A DNA stretch of 64,000 bases from IMG/VR virus record IMGVR_UViG_3300025138_000032, positions 1 through 64,000 of that record; one strand, 5' to 3'. A program made the position numbers and the translations under genes. This stretch comes from a virus. The notes under the pieces are model-generated. The model made no database searches. It worked only from the letters and a program-made list of their open reading frames with translations, and was not told the DNA's origin. The stretch's first letter is position 1, and every line of letters starts with the position of its first letter. Shown piece after piece: positions 51,212 through 57,715 of this stretch.

Positions 51212-51367
51212 ATGAACATAAATATTGACTTTACTAAACTAAGACAATGGCATGAAAACATTACATGGGAAGTTGCCGATTTTTTTGGTTTAGATGAATA
51301 TGAAATGTTATGGGTGTCATACACCGAGGGATTAATTTTAGGATTATTATTATGGTGGATTTTTTAA
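51212..51367 (+). CDS. Small membrane protein
   Basis: A 51-residue protein from ATG 51212 with strong SD AAGGAG. N-terminal amphipathic part (FTKLRQWHENITWEVADFFG) and a C-terminal membrane segment ending LGLLLWWIF. Overlaps the second curlin-like gene by 16 bases. Function unknown. Confidence 0.6.
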   Translation: MNINIDFTKLRQWHENITWEVADFFGLDEYEMLWVSYTEGLILGLLLWWIF

Positions 51368-52014
51368 AAAGAACATTTATTGTAGGGGCATTTATTTTGA
51401 TAAGTGGCCTTACTTTTGCTGACGACAATCATGTTCATGTCGAACAAGTAGCTAGTGGAGATAACTTAAATTTAAACATAACACAAATAGGTTATGATAA
51501 CGAAATAAACTTCACTGTAGGACATTCTGGTAATGTATTCAACTTAATTCAAAACGGTAATGGAAATTACATTGGTTGGGTATCTTATTGGGGTTCAGGT
51601 AAAGCATGGGGTGGTGATATTGATGGAACAGATAATACTGAAAACATAGAACAATGGAATGGTGCAACATATGGCCGTCACATATTGGGAAATAATAATG
51701 AAGTAGATGTCTATCAGAATGGTTCACATACTCATTGGTTAGATATACATATAGATGATGCTGACCATGATGCACATCAATCTGGAACAGGAAGTCATTA
51801 CGCACATACATATTACTATGGCACTCAAGACGGTTCTGTTGCTAGCATTATGCAGAAAGATACAGGAAGTCATAACGCACAAATAACACTTACAGGCAGT
51901 CAACCAACAACACTTAATTTATTACAACAAGGCGCAACCAATAAGTCTTACAATCTAACTCAAAATTGTATGACTGTTGGAGGGTGTACAGTATCGGTGA
52001 CTCAAAGTGACTGA
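51352..52014 (+). CDS. Curlin-like secreted repeat protein 2
   Basis: A 220-residue protein from ATG 51352 with signal peptide (FIVGAFILISGLTFA). Curlin-type units: 'VEQVASGDNLNLNITQIGYDNE', 'FNLIQNGNGNYIGW', 'LNLLQQGATNKSYNLTQNC', ending 'GCTVSVTQSD'. The middle is unusually His-rich (about 130-165: HTHWLDIHIDDADHDAHQ), which suggests metal binding. Paralogue of the protein at 49362; the two could play nucleator and subunit (CsgB/CsgA) roles. Confidence 0.75.
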   Translation: MVDFLKRTFIVGAFILISGLTFADDNHVHVEQVASGDNLNLNITQIGYDNEINFTVGHSGNVFNLIQNGNGNYIGWVSYWGSGKAWGGDIDGTDNTENIEQWNGATYGRHILGNNNEVDVYQNGSHTHWLDIHIDDADHDAHQSGTGSHYAHTYYYGTQDGSVASIMQKDTGSHNAQITLTGSQPTTLNLLQQGATNKSYNLTQNCMTVGGCTVSVTQSD

Positions 52015-52273
52015 ATGTCCAGAAGAGTATTATCATTGTCTCAGTGAAAACGAATATGAAGAGTGGATCACACTTCTAGAAGATAATGAATTAGAAATGC
52101 CTGAATCACTTGCACCATTAGGTGACGGTGAAGCTGCAGCTAACTTTGTTTGGAATGTTCTTTTCTTGTCACCAGTAGAATTATTCTATATCGGAATATC
52201 AATGTCCGTACTTGCATTCTATGGACTCTCTATATACTATATGTACAAAAAAATACAGAAGAAATTTTCATGA
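52007..52273 (+). CDS. Small acidic membrane protein
   Basis: An 88-residue protein from GTG 52007 overlapping the curlin stop by 8 bases. Acidic N-terminal half with two Cys (TECPEEYYHC), then a membrane segment (about 58-80, FYIGISMSVLAFYGLSIYYM) and a basic end. ATGA overlap with the next gene. Function unknown. Confidence 0.6.
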   Translation: MTECPEEYYHCLSENEYEEWITLLEDNELEMPESLAPLGDGEAAANFVWNVLFLSPVELFYIGISMSVLAFYGLSIYYMYKKIQKKFS

Positions 52274-52428
52274 GTCAAGAACGAGTTATAAAAGAAGTCA
52301 ACGAGTATCGTAAAAAGAAGAAACAACAACAATGGTCTCAAGCCTGGAATGTTATTCTTGCCACATCTTTGCTATTAGTATGTCTTTACATATTTTTCTT
52401 TGCGTGGCCAACAGTTGAACAAGTTTAG
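52270..52428 (+). CDS. Small membrane protein
   Basis: A 52-residue protein from ATG 52270. Basic N-terminal helix (EVNEYRKKKKQQQWSQAW) and one membrane segment (about 28-45, VILATSLLLVCLYIFFFAW). Coupled to the upstream gene. Precedes the cyclase by 47 bases. Confidence 0.6.
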   Translation: MSQERVIKEVNEYRKKKKQQQWSQAWNVILATSLLLVCLYIFFFAWPTVEQV

Positions 52429-52475
52429 AAAATACAGATTAGTCGAGTGGAAAAAAGGTAATCTGATAGACATCT

Positions 52476-54317
52476 ATGTATAATTGGAAAACAGTTTTAA
52501 TAACCATAGTCGCCCTAGTGGGTATAAAGATATGGTCGCCCTATCTAATAGACAATGTTAGATGGTCTTACTTCGATGTTCTACATCAACAAAAAGAAAA
52601 GGTGATAGTAGATAACATTCTACTAGTCAACATCGATGAGAAGGCAATAGAGAAGTATGGTCAGTATCCTTTCCCTAGAAATATATACGCAGACACATTA
52701 TGGGAAACTCATTTCTCAAACACTCATGTATTCAACATACTCTTTGCAGAGAAAGATAGATTTGGTGGAGATGAACTCTTTGCAGAGGCATTAGAAAACA
52801 GACTAACTATATTATCTTCATCGCCCACAATACAAAAAGAATCTGGTAATGCACCATTCGTAAACACCTCAGTATTTGGTGATGGTGATATACAAGACCA
52901 TGTGTGGAACTTTCCAGGTCTAGTATCGCCAATCCCGGAACTACAAAACAGTGCTTGGGGCATGGGCGTGACAGTTGCCACACCACCTGTGGCGAATACA
53001 CCTAATTTTGACGGAACAAACAGAGCGGTTCCGCTAGTCATCCAGGCAAATGGTCAATTATATCCAAGTTTAGGATTCGAAGTTCTCAGAGCATACTATG
53101 ACCAACCCAATTATCAAACTAGGGTAACTGCTGATGCCGGTATTGAGTGGGTTAAAATGGGCAGAGATAAACCAATAGAGACCACATCAAGCGCTGACTT
53201 GATGGTATCGTATTGGAACGAATTCGAGTCTATCTCGTTCGCAGACTTAAGAGAATCTAATTTAGAGAATAAGATTCTAGTCTATGGATTAACCGCTGAG
53301 GGGTTATCTATTCCAGTTTCAACCCCAATGGGTGTAATGTATCCCCACGAAGTTCAAGCACACCTAATCCAAACCGTTTCGTCAGGAGTTCAAATACATG
53401 TATCCGACTATCTTGAATTCGTAGAAACCGTTCTTCTTCTGATAGTCCTTCTAGGAATACTGGTATCGGTCTACAGACTTCCCACAGCCTACTCGGCGAT
53501 AGTTTCAGTAGGTTTCGTAGTACTTCAGGTGGGAGGGAGTTATTATATGTGGTCTTACAATCTCGTTCTTTTCGATATTTTCTGGTCATCGTTAAGCTCC
53601 GTTGTGGTTTTTGGTCATGCGTCCTTCAACAAATACTATGTAACTTTCCAAGAAAAGCAACAAATAAAGAAGCAGTTCCAAAAGTATTTATCTCCTGACA
53701 TGATTGAGGAACTACAAAAAGACCCTTCTAAATTAAGATTAGGGGGAGATAGAAAAGAAATGACCTTCATGTTTATGGACATAATCGGATTCACTCCCAT
53801 AAGCGAACACTACATGCAACAAGACAATCCGGAAGGTCTAGTAGAACTCATCAACAAGTTTTTAGACATGCAGACTAAGATAATTCTAAATAATAGTGGT
53901 ACCATAGATAAGTATATGGGGGACTGCATAATGAGTTTTTGGAATGCACCACTTGATTGTGAAAACCACGCAGACCTTGCCGTAAAATCAGCACTAGAAG
54001 TTCTAGATGCAACAAAGGAATTAAATGAAGAACTTAAACCTCTTAACCTGCCTCCTATTAATGTGGGCATCGGTATCAGTTCAGGCGAATGCATCGTTGG
54101 AAACATGGGGTCAGAACTTAGATTTGACTATTCCGTCATTGGAGATGCCGTCAACCTTGGTGCTAGACTCGAAGGCCAAACAAGAAATTACGATGGGGTG
54201 GACTTGTTGTTATCGGAAAGAACTTATCAACTATGTCCAGACAGAGCATTCACTAAAGTTGATAGGATTACAGTTAAAGGAAAATCAGAACAAGTCACAA
54301 TATACACTCCAGTCTGA
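52476..54317 (+). CDS. CHASE2-domain class III adenylate/guanylate cyclase
   Basis: A 613-residue membrane enzyme. One N-terminal membrane helix (about 4-20), an extracytoplasmic CHASE2 sensor (about 40-300, 'ILLVNIDEKAIEKYGQYPFPRN'), three further helices (about 308-385), then a class III cyclase domain (about 430-610). Metal Asp in MFMDIIGFT (about 433) and KYMGDCIM (about 482), and 'VIGDAVNLGARLEG' carrying the transition-state Asn/Arg. All catalytic positions look intact, so it should make cAMP (or cGMP). Last gene of the late curli-type operon. Confidence 0.9.
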   Translation: MYNWKTVLITIVALVGIKIWSPYLIDNVRWSYFDVLHQQKEKVIVDNILLVNIDEKAIEKYGQYPFPRNIYADTLWETHFSNTHVFNILFAEKDRFGGDELFAEALENRLTILSSSPTIQKESGNAPFVNTSVFGDGDIQDHVWNFPGLVSPIPELQNSAWGMGVTVATPPVANTPNFDGTNRAVPLVIQANGQLYPSLGFEVLRAYYDQPNYQTRVTADAGIEWVKMGRDKPIETTSSADLMVSYWNEFESISFADLRESNLENKILVYGLTAEGLSIPVSTPMGVMYPHEVQAHLIQTVSSGVQIHVSDYLEFVETVLLLIVLLGILVSVYRLPTAYSAIVSVGFVVLQVGGSYYMWSYNLVLFDIFWSSLSSVVVFGHASFNKYYVTFQEKQQIKKQFQKYLSPDMIEELQKDPSKLRLGGDRKEMTFMFMDIIGFTPISEHYMQQDNPEGLVELINKFLDMQTKIILNNSGTIDKYMGDCIMSFWNAPLDCENHADLAVKSALEVLDATKELNEELKPLNLPPINVGIGISSGECIVGNMGSELRFDYSVIGDAVNLGARLEGQTRNYDGVDLLLSERTYQLCPDRAFTKVDRITVKGKSEQVTIYTPV

Positions 54318-54600
54318 TACTGATAACCGTGACTGGTTGGTGTTTTATACCGTTCAGATACTAGATATACATTCTACCACACAAGGTCTAAAGTATAGTT
54401 GTATTTATGAAGCAAATCCACTTTTACCATCTGTTCCACATAGAGACCATCTCATATTACAAAAGGCAATCTTAATGCTTACAGTCTTCCGTCAAGAATA
54501 TTGGCAAATGGAACAGATTAACGCATTGACTTTGTTTACTGGTGCAGTTGTTATAGAAAATAATAGAATAACTAATAAGGCAACTTGTCCTTTAAGATAA
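54025..54600 (+). CDS. Secreted protein with N-terminus overprinted on cyclase gene
   Basis: An open frame of 191 codons. ATG 54025 has an SD (AAAGGA) and opens a convincing signal peptide (LNLLTCLLLMWASVSVQANA), yet lies 293 bases inside the cyclase gene in another frame. The downstream part (54325-54600: 'DWLVFYTVQILDIHSTTQGLKYSCIYEANPLLPSVP') recalls small phage proteins with a signal peptide and a DW...D..ST/QT...E.NPLL core. If the overlap is chance, the start would be a TTG at 54259 or 54337 or GTG 54340, without a signal peptide. The stop is secure, the start is not. Confidence 0.5.
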   Translation: MKNLNLLTCLLLMWASVSVQANASLETWGQNLDLTIPSLEMPSTLVLDSKAKQEITMGWTCCYRKELINYVQTEHSLKLIGLQLKENQNKSQYTLQSDTDNRDWLVFYTVQILDIHSTTQGLKYSCIYEANPLLPSVPHRDHLILQKAILMLTVFRQEYWQMEQINALTLFTGAVVIENNRITNKATCPLR

Positions 54601-54626
54601 AACCACCTATACATAACATGAGTAAT

Positions 54627-54645
54627 GTTGTATAATTGTTACAAC
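54627..54645 (+). promoter_or_regulatory. -10 box inside a 6-7-6 inverted repeat
   Basis: TATAAT (54631-54636) lies within GTTGTA-N7-TACAAC (54627-54645). TATACA lies 17 bases upstream as a poor -35. It precedes ATG 54657 with SD CAGGAG. The repeat has the same 6-7-6 geometry as one around the gp43 -10 (60537). Confidence 0.5.
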
Positions 54646-54656
54646 AGGAGTAAATC

Positions 54657-54878
54657 ATGCCAATCAAATTCGGACCAACAATAGTTACTAAAGACAGAAA
54701 CACTGGAAAAGTAACGACAAAAACAAATTACATTAAAAACTTATCAGTTGATGAACTCATCAAAGCTTATAACAAACCAGTCATACCTAAACTTCGTCAG
54801 AAAGTTAAGAATGAAATTGTTAGAAGAAATAAAGAGAAGTTGATAATTGAATTCGGACCGAAAACCGCAGAGGTTTAA
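54657..54878 (+). CDS. Small basic hypothetical protein
   Basis: A 73-residue protein. 'KFGPTIVTKDRNTGKVTTKTNYIKNLSVDELIKAYNKPVIPKLRQKVKNEIVRRN' suggests a beta hairpin followed by a basic helix-turn-helix-like stretch, perhaps nucleic-acid binding. Not recognised. Single-gene unit with SD CAGGAG. Confidence 0.6.
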   Translation: MPIKFGPTIVTKDRNTGKVTTKTNYIKNLSVDELIKAYNKPVIPKLRQKVKNEIVRRNKEKLIIEFGPKTAEV

Positions 54879-54883
54879 AAAAC

Positions 54884-54891
54884 ACTAAATA
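54884..54891 (+). promoter_or_regulatory. Late promoter candidate (ACTAAATA)
   Basis: ACTAAATA after the previous stop; the leader has a direct repeat TGTGACA-N4-TGTGACA (54895-54912) and SD CAGGAGA before 54983. Confidence 0.4.
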
Positions 54892-54982
54892 ATTGTGTGA
54901 CATTTATGTGACAAAAGAGTGAGTAGATGGCAACATCGAAGACCAAGTTCACGGATAGTCCACAACATAACAGGAGATAACA

Positions 54983-55093
54983 ATGCAACATTACGCATCA
55001 TTATCTGCCGAGTATCTAACAACCTTCGCAGATAAATTCGACAACATGATGAAGTCAGGCACATTACTGAATATACTTTCAAAAAACTGGTAA
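54983..55093 (+). CDS. 36-residue peptide
   Basis: ATG 54983 with good SD (CAGGAGA) opens MQHYASLSAEYLTTFADKFD and ends ILSKNW. Soluble helical peptide; no family. Ends just before the late promoter of hsp20. Kept because of its ribosome-binding site. Confidence 0.5.
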   Translation: MQHYASLSAEYLTTFADKFDNMMKSGTLLNILSKNW

Positions 55094-55100
55094 CATCTGT

Positions 55101-55108
55101 TATAAATA
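55101..55108 (+). promoter_or_regulatory. Late promoter -10 (TATAAATA) for hsp20 leader
   Basis: A perfect late box followed by ATAGT; expected +1 about 55114, at the foot of a long RNA stem. Confidence 0.75.
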
Positions 55109-55111
55109 ATA

Positions 55112-55223
55112 GTGTAGAGAGTTCTAGGTAGAGACAATCTATAAGACTGAACAGAAGGTCTTCGTGTAGTCACATTAAATCCTAGATACTTCTACACGCC
55201 TAATGCCCAATTGGGGTTAGGAA
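55112..55223 (+). ncRNA. Structured RNA leader upstream of hsp20
   Basis: A long closing stem pairs 55112-55128 with 55181-55197: GTGTAGA/TCTACAC, AGT/ACT and TCTAGG/CCTAGA, interrupted only by single-base bulges. It encloses hairpins TAGA/TCTA (55129-55141), AAGAC/GTCTT (55143-55162) and a weak GTG/CAC (55164-55173). A second hairpin CCTAA..CCC-AATT-GGG..TTAGG (55199-55221) follows. The SD of hsp20 (AAAGGAG) is outside. It superficially resembles a tRNA but lacks a canonical anticodon arm. Candidate regulatory leader or stable RNA. Confidence 0.55.
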
Positions 55224-55252
55224 TATAAACTTGCTTAATAAAGGAGAAAACT

Positions 55253-55690
55253 ATGACAAGTAAACAGCTCGGAGACTTCGATGTCTTCAATTTCGGGAAA
55301 TCATTCCCATTCGCAATCGGGTTCGACAGAACTCTTCAACTATTAGAAAGGGCTAATCAGTCACCGACTAATACAAACTATCCACCTTACAATATTGTAA
55401 AACACGATGCAGAGAACTTCAGTATCGAACTTGCATTAGCTGGATTTGATAAGAAAGACATCACAATCTCAAAAGAGAAAGAGGTTCTTAATATCGAAGG
55501 TAAACAGAAGGAAGGGGAAAACCTTGAGTATGTCCATAGAGGACTTGCATCTCGTTCATTCAAAAGAACATTCACACTTGCAGACGATATAATCGTTAAA
55601 GGTGCAGATATGAAGAATGGTATTTTGAGTGTATCTTTAGAAAGGATTGTTCCCGAAGAAGATAAACCCCAAGAAATTAAGATTAAATAA
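55253..55690 (+). CDS. hsp20: Small heat shock protein Hsp20
   Basis: A 145-residue alpha-crystallin protein. Core 'YNIVKHDAENFSIELALAGFDKKDITISKEKEVLNIEGKQ', 'YVHRGLASRSFKRTFTLADDI..KGADMKNGILSVSLERIVPEE' and a C-terminal IKIK (I-x-I) tail. Holdase chaperone, common in T4-like marine phages and possibly aiding virion assembly. Strong SD AAAGGAG; behind a structured late leader. Confidence 0.95.
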   Translation: MTSKQLGDFDVFNFGKSFPFAIGFDRTLQLLERANQSPTNTNYPPYNIVKHDAENFSIELALAGFDKKDITISKEKEVLNIEGKQKEGENLEYVHRGLASRSFKRTFTLADDIIVKGADMKNGILSVSLERIVPEEDKPQEIKIK

Positions 55691-55704
55691 TTTCGAAAAC
55701 CCCC

Positions 55705-55733
55705 TTGCAAATTGGGCACTGATTTAGTATAAT
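55705..55733 (+). promoter_or_regulatory. Sigma70 promoter TTGCAA-N17-TATAAT before tRNA
   Basis: TTGCAA (55705-55710), 17-base spacer, TATAAT (55728-55733), preceded by AAAACCCCC. Expected +1 about 55740, two bases before the tRNA. It should also serve the peroxiredoxin gene. Confidence 0.8.
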
Positions 55734-55741
55734 AAATGAGT

Positions 55742-55815
55742 GCGGAGATAGTTTACTAGAAAAACGGTCTAATACCATTAGACAGACGAGAGTGCAAATC
55801 TTTCTCTCCGCTCCA
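55742..55815 (+). tRNA. tRNA-Gly (anticodon ACC), CCA encoded
   Basis: A cloverleaf: acceptor GCGGAGA/TCTCCGC, D arm GTTT/AAAC with a short 7-base loop lacking GG, anticodon stem GTCTA/TAGAC with loop ATACCAT (anticodon ACC after T33), 4-base variable loop, T arm GAGAG/CTTTC with loop TGCAAAT, discriminator T and encoded CCA. G1-C72, C2-G71, U73 and C35-C36 are glycine identity elements. A34 is unusual for bacterial tRNA-Gly; it would read GGU, the glycine codon favoured in these genes. Confidence 0.75.
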
Positions 55816-55835
55816 ATTTTTTTACGGAGAACAAT

Positions 55836-56381
55836 ATGTCATACCCTTATAATAACGGAATGCTAACAGTTGGGGACGAATTCCCACCTTTTGAATTACA
55901 AGGAGTTAATCCCAGTAATGAACTTGTATCAGTCTCAGTAGAAGGTAGTTACACGCCACATAAACATGATTGGTCAGTAATCTATTTCTATCCTAAAGAC
56001 TTTACATTCATTTGTCCTACAGAAATTTCTGCAATGGATATTTTAGTAGACGAAGCCAATGTCATTGGTATTAGTGGTGACAATGAGTTTTGTAAACTTG
56101 CATGGAAAAACGACAATGATTTGATAGGTAATATCAGACACCCATTGGCCGCAGATTGTGGGTTGTATCTTTCAGAAGAACTCGGTATTGTAAATCAACG
56201 AGAAGGTGTTTGCTATAGGGCAACATTTATTATTGATAAAGACCGTGTAATTCAACATGTATCAGTGAACGCATTAGATACAGGTAGAAATGCAGACGAA
56301 GTGTTAAGAACTCTTCAGGCACTTAAGGCAGGCGGACTAACTGGTTGCTCTTGGTCACCAGAAGATGACTTCGTAGCATAA
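55836..56381 (+). CDS. Peroxiredoxin (AhpC/Prx)
   Basis: A 181-residue thiol peroxidase. Peroxidatic Cys in 'IYFYPKDFTFICPTEISAMD' (about residue 65), 'VIGISGDNEFCKLAW', 'GVCYRATFIIDKDRVIQHVSVN' and a resolving Cys near the C-terminus (LTGCSWSP). Typical 2-Cys enzyme, shortened by lack of the long C-terminal tail. Would detoxify peroxide in the infected cell. Lies 20 bases after the tRNA with SD ACGGAG. Confidence 0.92.
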   Translation: MSYPYNNGMLTVGDEFPPFELQGVNPSNELVSVSVEGSYTPHKHDWSVIYFYPKDFTFICPTEISAMDILVDEANVIGISGDNEFCKLAWKNDNDLIGNIRHPLAADCGLYLSEELGIVNQREGVCYRATFIIDKDRVIQHVSVNALDTGRNADEVLRTLQALKAGGLTGCSWSPEDDFVA

Positions 56382-56394
56382 TACAAAAACTCAC

Positions 56395-56438
56395 TAGACA
56401 GGAACCCAAGTTCATCGTATAATGGACTTGGGTTTTTT
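56395..56438 (+). promoter_or_regulatory. Overlapping promoter and intrinsic terminator
   Basis: A 9-bp stem AACCCAAGT (56403-56411) / ACTTGGGTT (56426-56434) followed by T6 is a terminator for the peroxiredoxin unit. Within it, TAGACA (56395-56400), 17-base spacer and TATAAT (56418-56423, in the hairpin loop) form a sigma70-like promoter for the gene at 56442. Confidence 0.7.
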
Positions 56439-56441
56439 ATT

Positions 56442-57566
56442 ATGTTAATACTTTCAAAACAAGATGCTGAATATGTAGGTCAAATTTTTATTGACTACTA
56501 TTCTAATTTCGATAGAATCGATGACTATTTACGCAAGGTTAAACTTGAGAAAATGGCAGAGAGACCTGCGTCCTTATTTGGCATGGGTCCAGAAGATGAT
56601 ATGTTTCAAGACTTTACTATGCACCCAAATGATATGGACTTCGTGTGTAGAGAAATGCCAATCTATGATGATTACATTGACATAGTTGCATCTCAAATGA
56701 TACAAAAGTCTATACCAGGCAAAACTCTAAAGTGGGTAGTTTATGAAAAGAATACGAATAAGATTGTTGGATTTATTAGATTTGGCAGTCCTACTATTAA
56801 TAGTAAACCTCGTAACGAGTTCTTAGGCAAACCTCTAAATACAACAGACAAAGATACAATGAAGAGATTCAATGATTCTACAATCATGGGTTTCAATATC
56901 ATACCAACTCAACCATTTGGTTTTAATTATCTAGGTGGTAAACTTCTTGCCGCCATTTGCACTTCGCATTACGCCAGAAGAGCATTGAACAAGAAGTACA
57001 ATACAAACTATTGTATGTTTGAAACTACATCGTTATATGGTTCAAGCAAATCATCATCAATGTATGACGGCATGAAACCTTATCTAAAATTCATTGGTCT
57101 AACTGATTCAGATTTTGTACCTAGTATCAATGATGATAAGTATCATCATTTAAAAGATTGGTTCGAAAACAAAAACAGTGGCGTACCTTTAGTAGATGCA
57201 GAGGCGTCAAGTAGAAAGTTGAAGACTCAAAGTAAGATGATATCTATTATAAGAAACTCACTAGCGATGGCAAATAGTGAAATGTATGAACCATTCAAAC
57301 AATGTTTTATAGATGCCAAGAATCTTACAGAAAGAAAGAGACAATACTTAGGTACATATGGTTATGCAAATGTAAAAGAGTATATGAACTCAGAGACAGA
57401 TACCCTAGTGAAGAATGTAAACTTTGACAGATTTGAATTAGACAATGTTTATACATGGTGGAAAAAGATGGCAACTAAAAGATATGAAAATCTCCAGAGA
57501 GATGGTAGATTAAGAACTGAACTAGAAGTTTGGTCAAAGAATTCAAACATAGATATTATAAGATGA
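56442..57566 (+). CDS. DruA-like (DUF4338-type) protein
   Basis: A 374-residue protein. 'VVYEKNTNKIVGFIRFGSPTIN', 'NDSTIMGFNIIPTQPFGFNYLGGKLLAAICTSHYARRALN', 'ETTSLYGSSKSSSMYDGMKPYLKFIGLTDSDF' follow the order of the DUF4338/DruA family, in which a GNAT-like fold is predicted; DruA is a subunit of the Druantia defence system. Here no other Druantia gene is present. Assignment is by motif order from memory. The leader is about a dozen bases with no SD. Confidence 0.55.
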   Translation: MLILSKQDAEYVGQIFIDYYSNFDRIDDYLRKVKLEKMAERPASLFGMGPEDDMFQDFTMHPNDMDFVCREMPIYDDYIDIVASQMIQKSIPGKTLKWVVYEKNTNKIVGFIRFGSPTINSKPRNEFLGKPLNTTDKDTMKRFNDSTIMGFNIIPTQPFGFNYLGGKLLAAICTSHYARRALNKKYNTNYCMFETTSLYGSSKSSSMYDGMKPYLKFIGLTDSDFVPSINDDKYHHLKDWFENKNSGVPLVDAEASSRKLKTQSKMISIIRNSLAMANSEMYEPFKQCFIDAKNLTERKRQYLGTYGYANVKEYMNSETDTLVKNVNFDRFELDNVYTWWKKMATKRYENLQRDGRLRTELEVWSKNSNIDIIR

Positions 57567-57715
57567 AGAACATAAGAGAACAAGAAACTACTGATAACCA
57601 TTTAGAACTAATAGAAAGAATAGACAAACTATTAATGGTCGTTTATCTGATAAGTGAAGACTTAAAAGAAGTCAAGGCAAAACAACAGAGGCAGATAGAA
57701 AGAAGTGGGTACTAA
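57563..57715 (+). CDS. Small coiled-coil protein
   Basis: A 50-residue helical protein from ATG 57563 (ATGA overlap). 'NHLELIERIDKLLMVVYLISEDLKEVKAKQQRQIE' has heptad spacing. Overlaps the next gene by 11 bases. Function unknown. Confidence 0.55.
   Translation: MKNIREQETTDNHLELIERIDKLLMVVYLISEDLKEVKAKQQRQIERSGY

Noticed and set aside
53308-53589. Minus-strand frame of 93 codons in the cyclase gene
   Set aside because: Lies wholly within a well-supported membrane and catalytic coding region on the + strand; no ribosome-binding site.
54928-54981. 17-codon ORF MATSKTKFTDSPQHNRR
   Set aside because: Very short, no clear SD, and its end lies in the SD of the next ORF; chance is the simpler explanation.
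55112-55200. Second tRNA before hsp20
   Set aside because: The outer stem looks like an acceptor stem, but there is no 7-base anticodon loop on a 5-bp stem, no T arm and no CCA. Kept as a structured leader instead.
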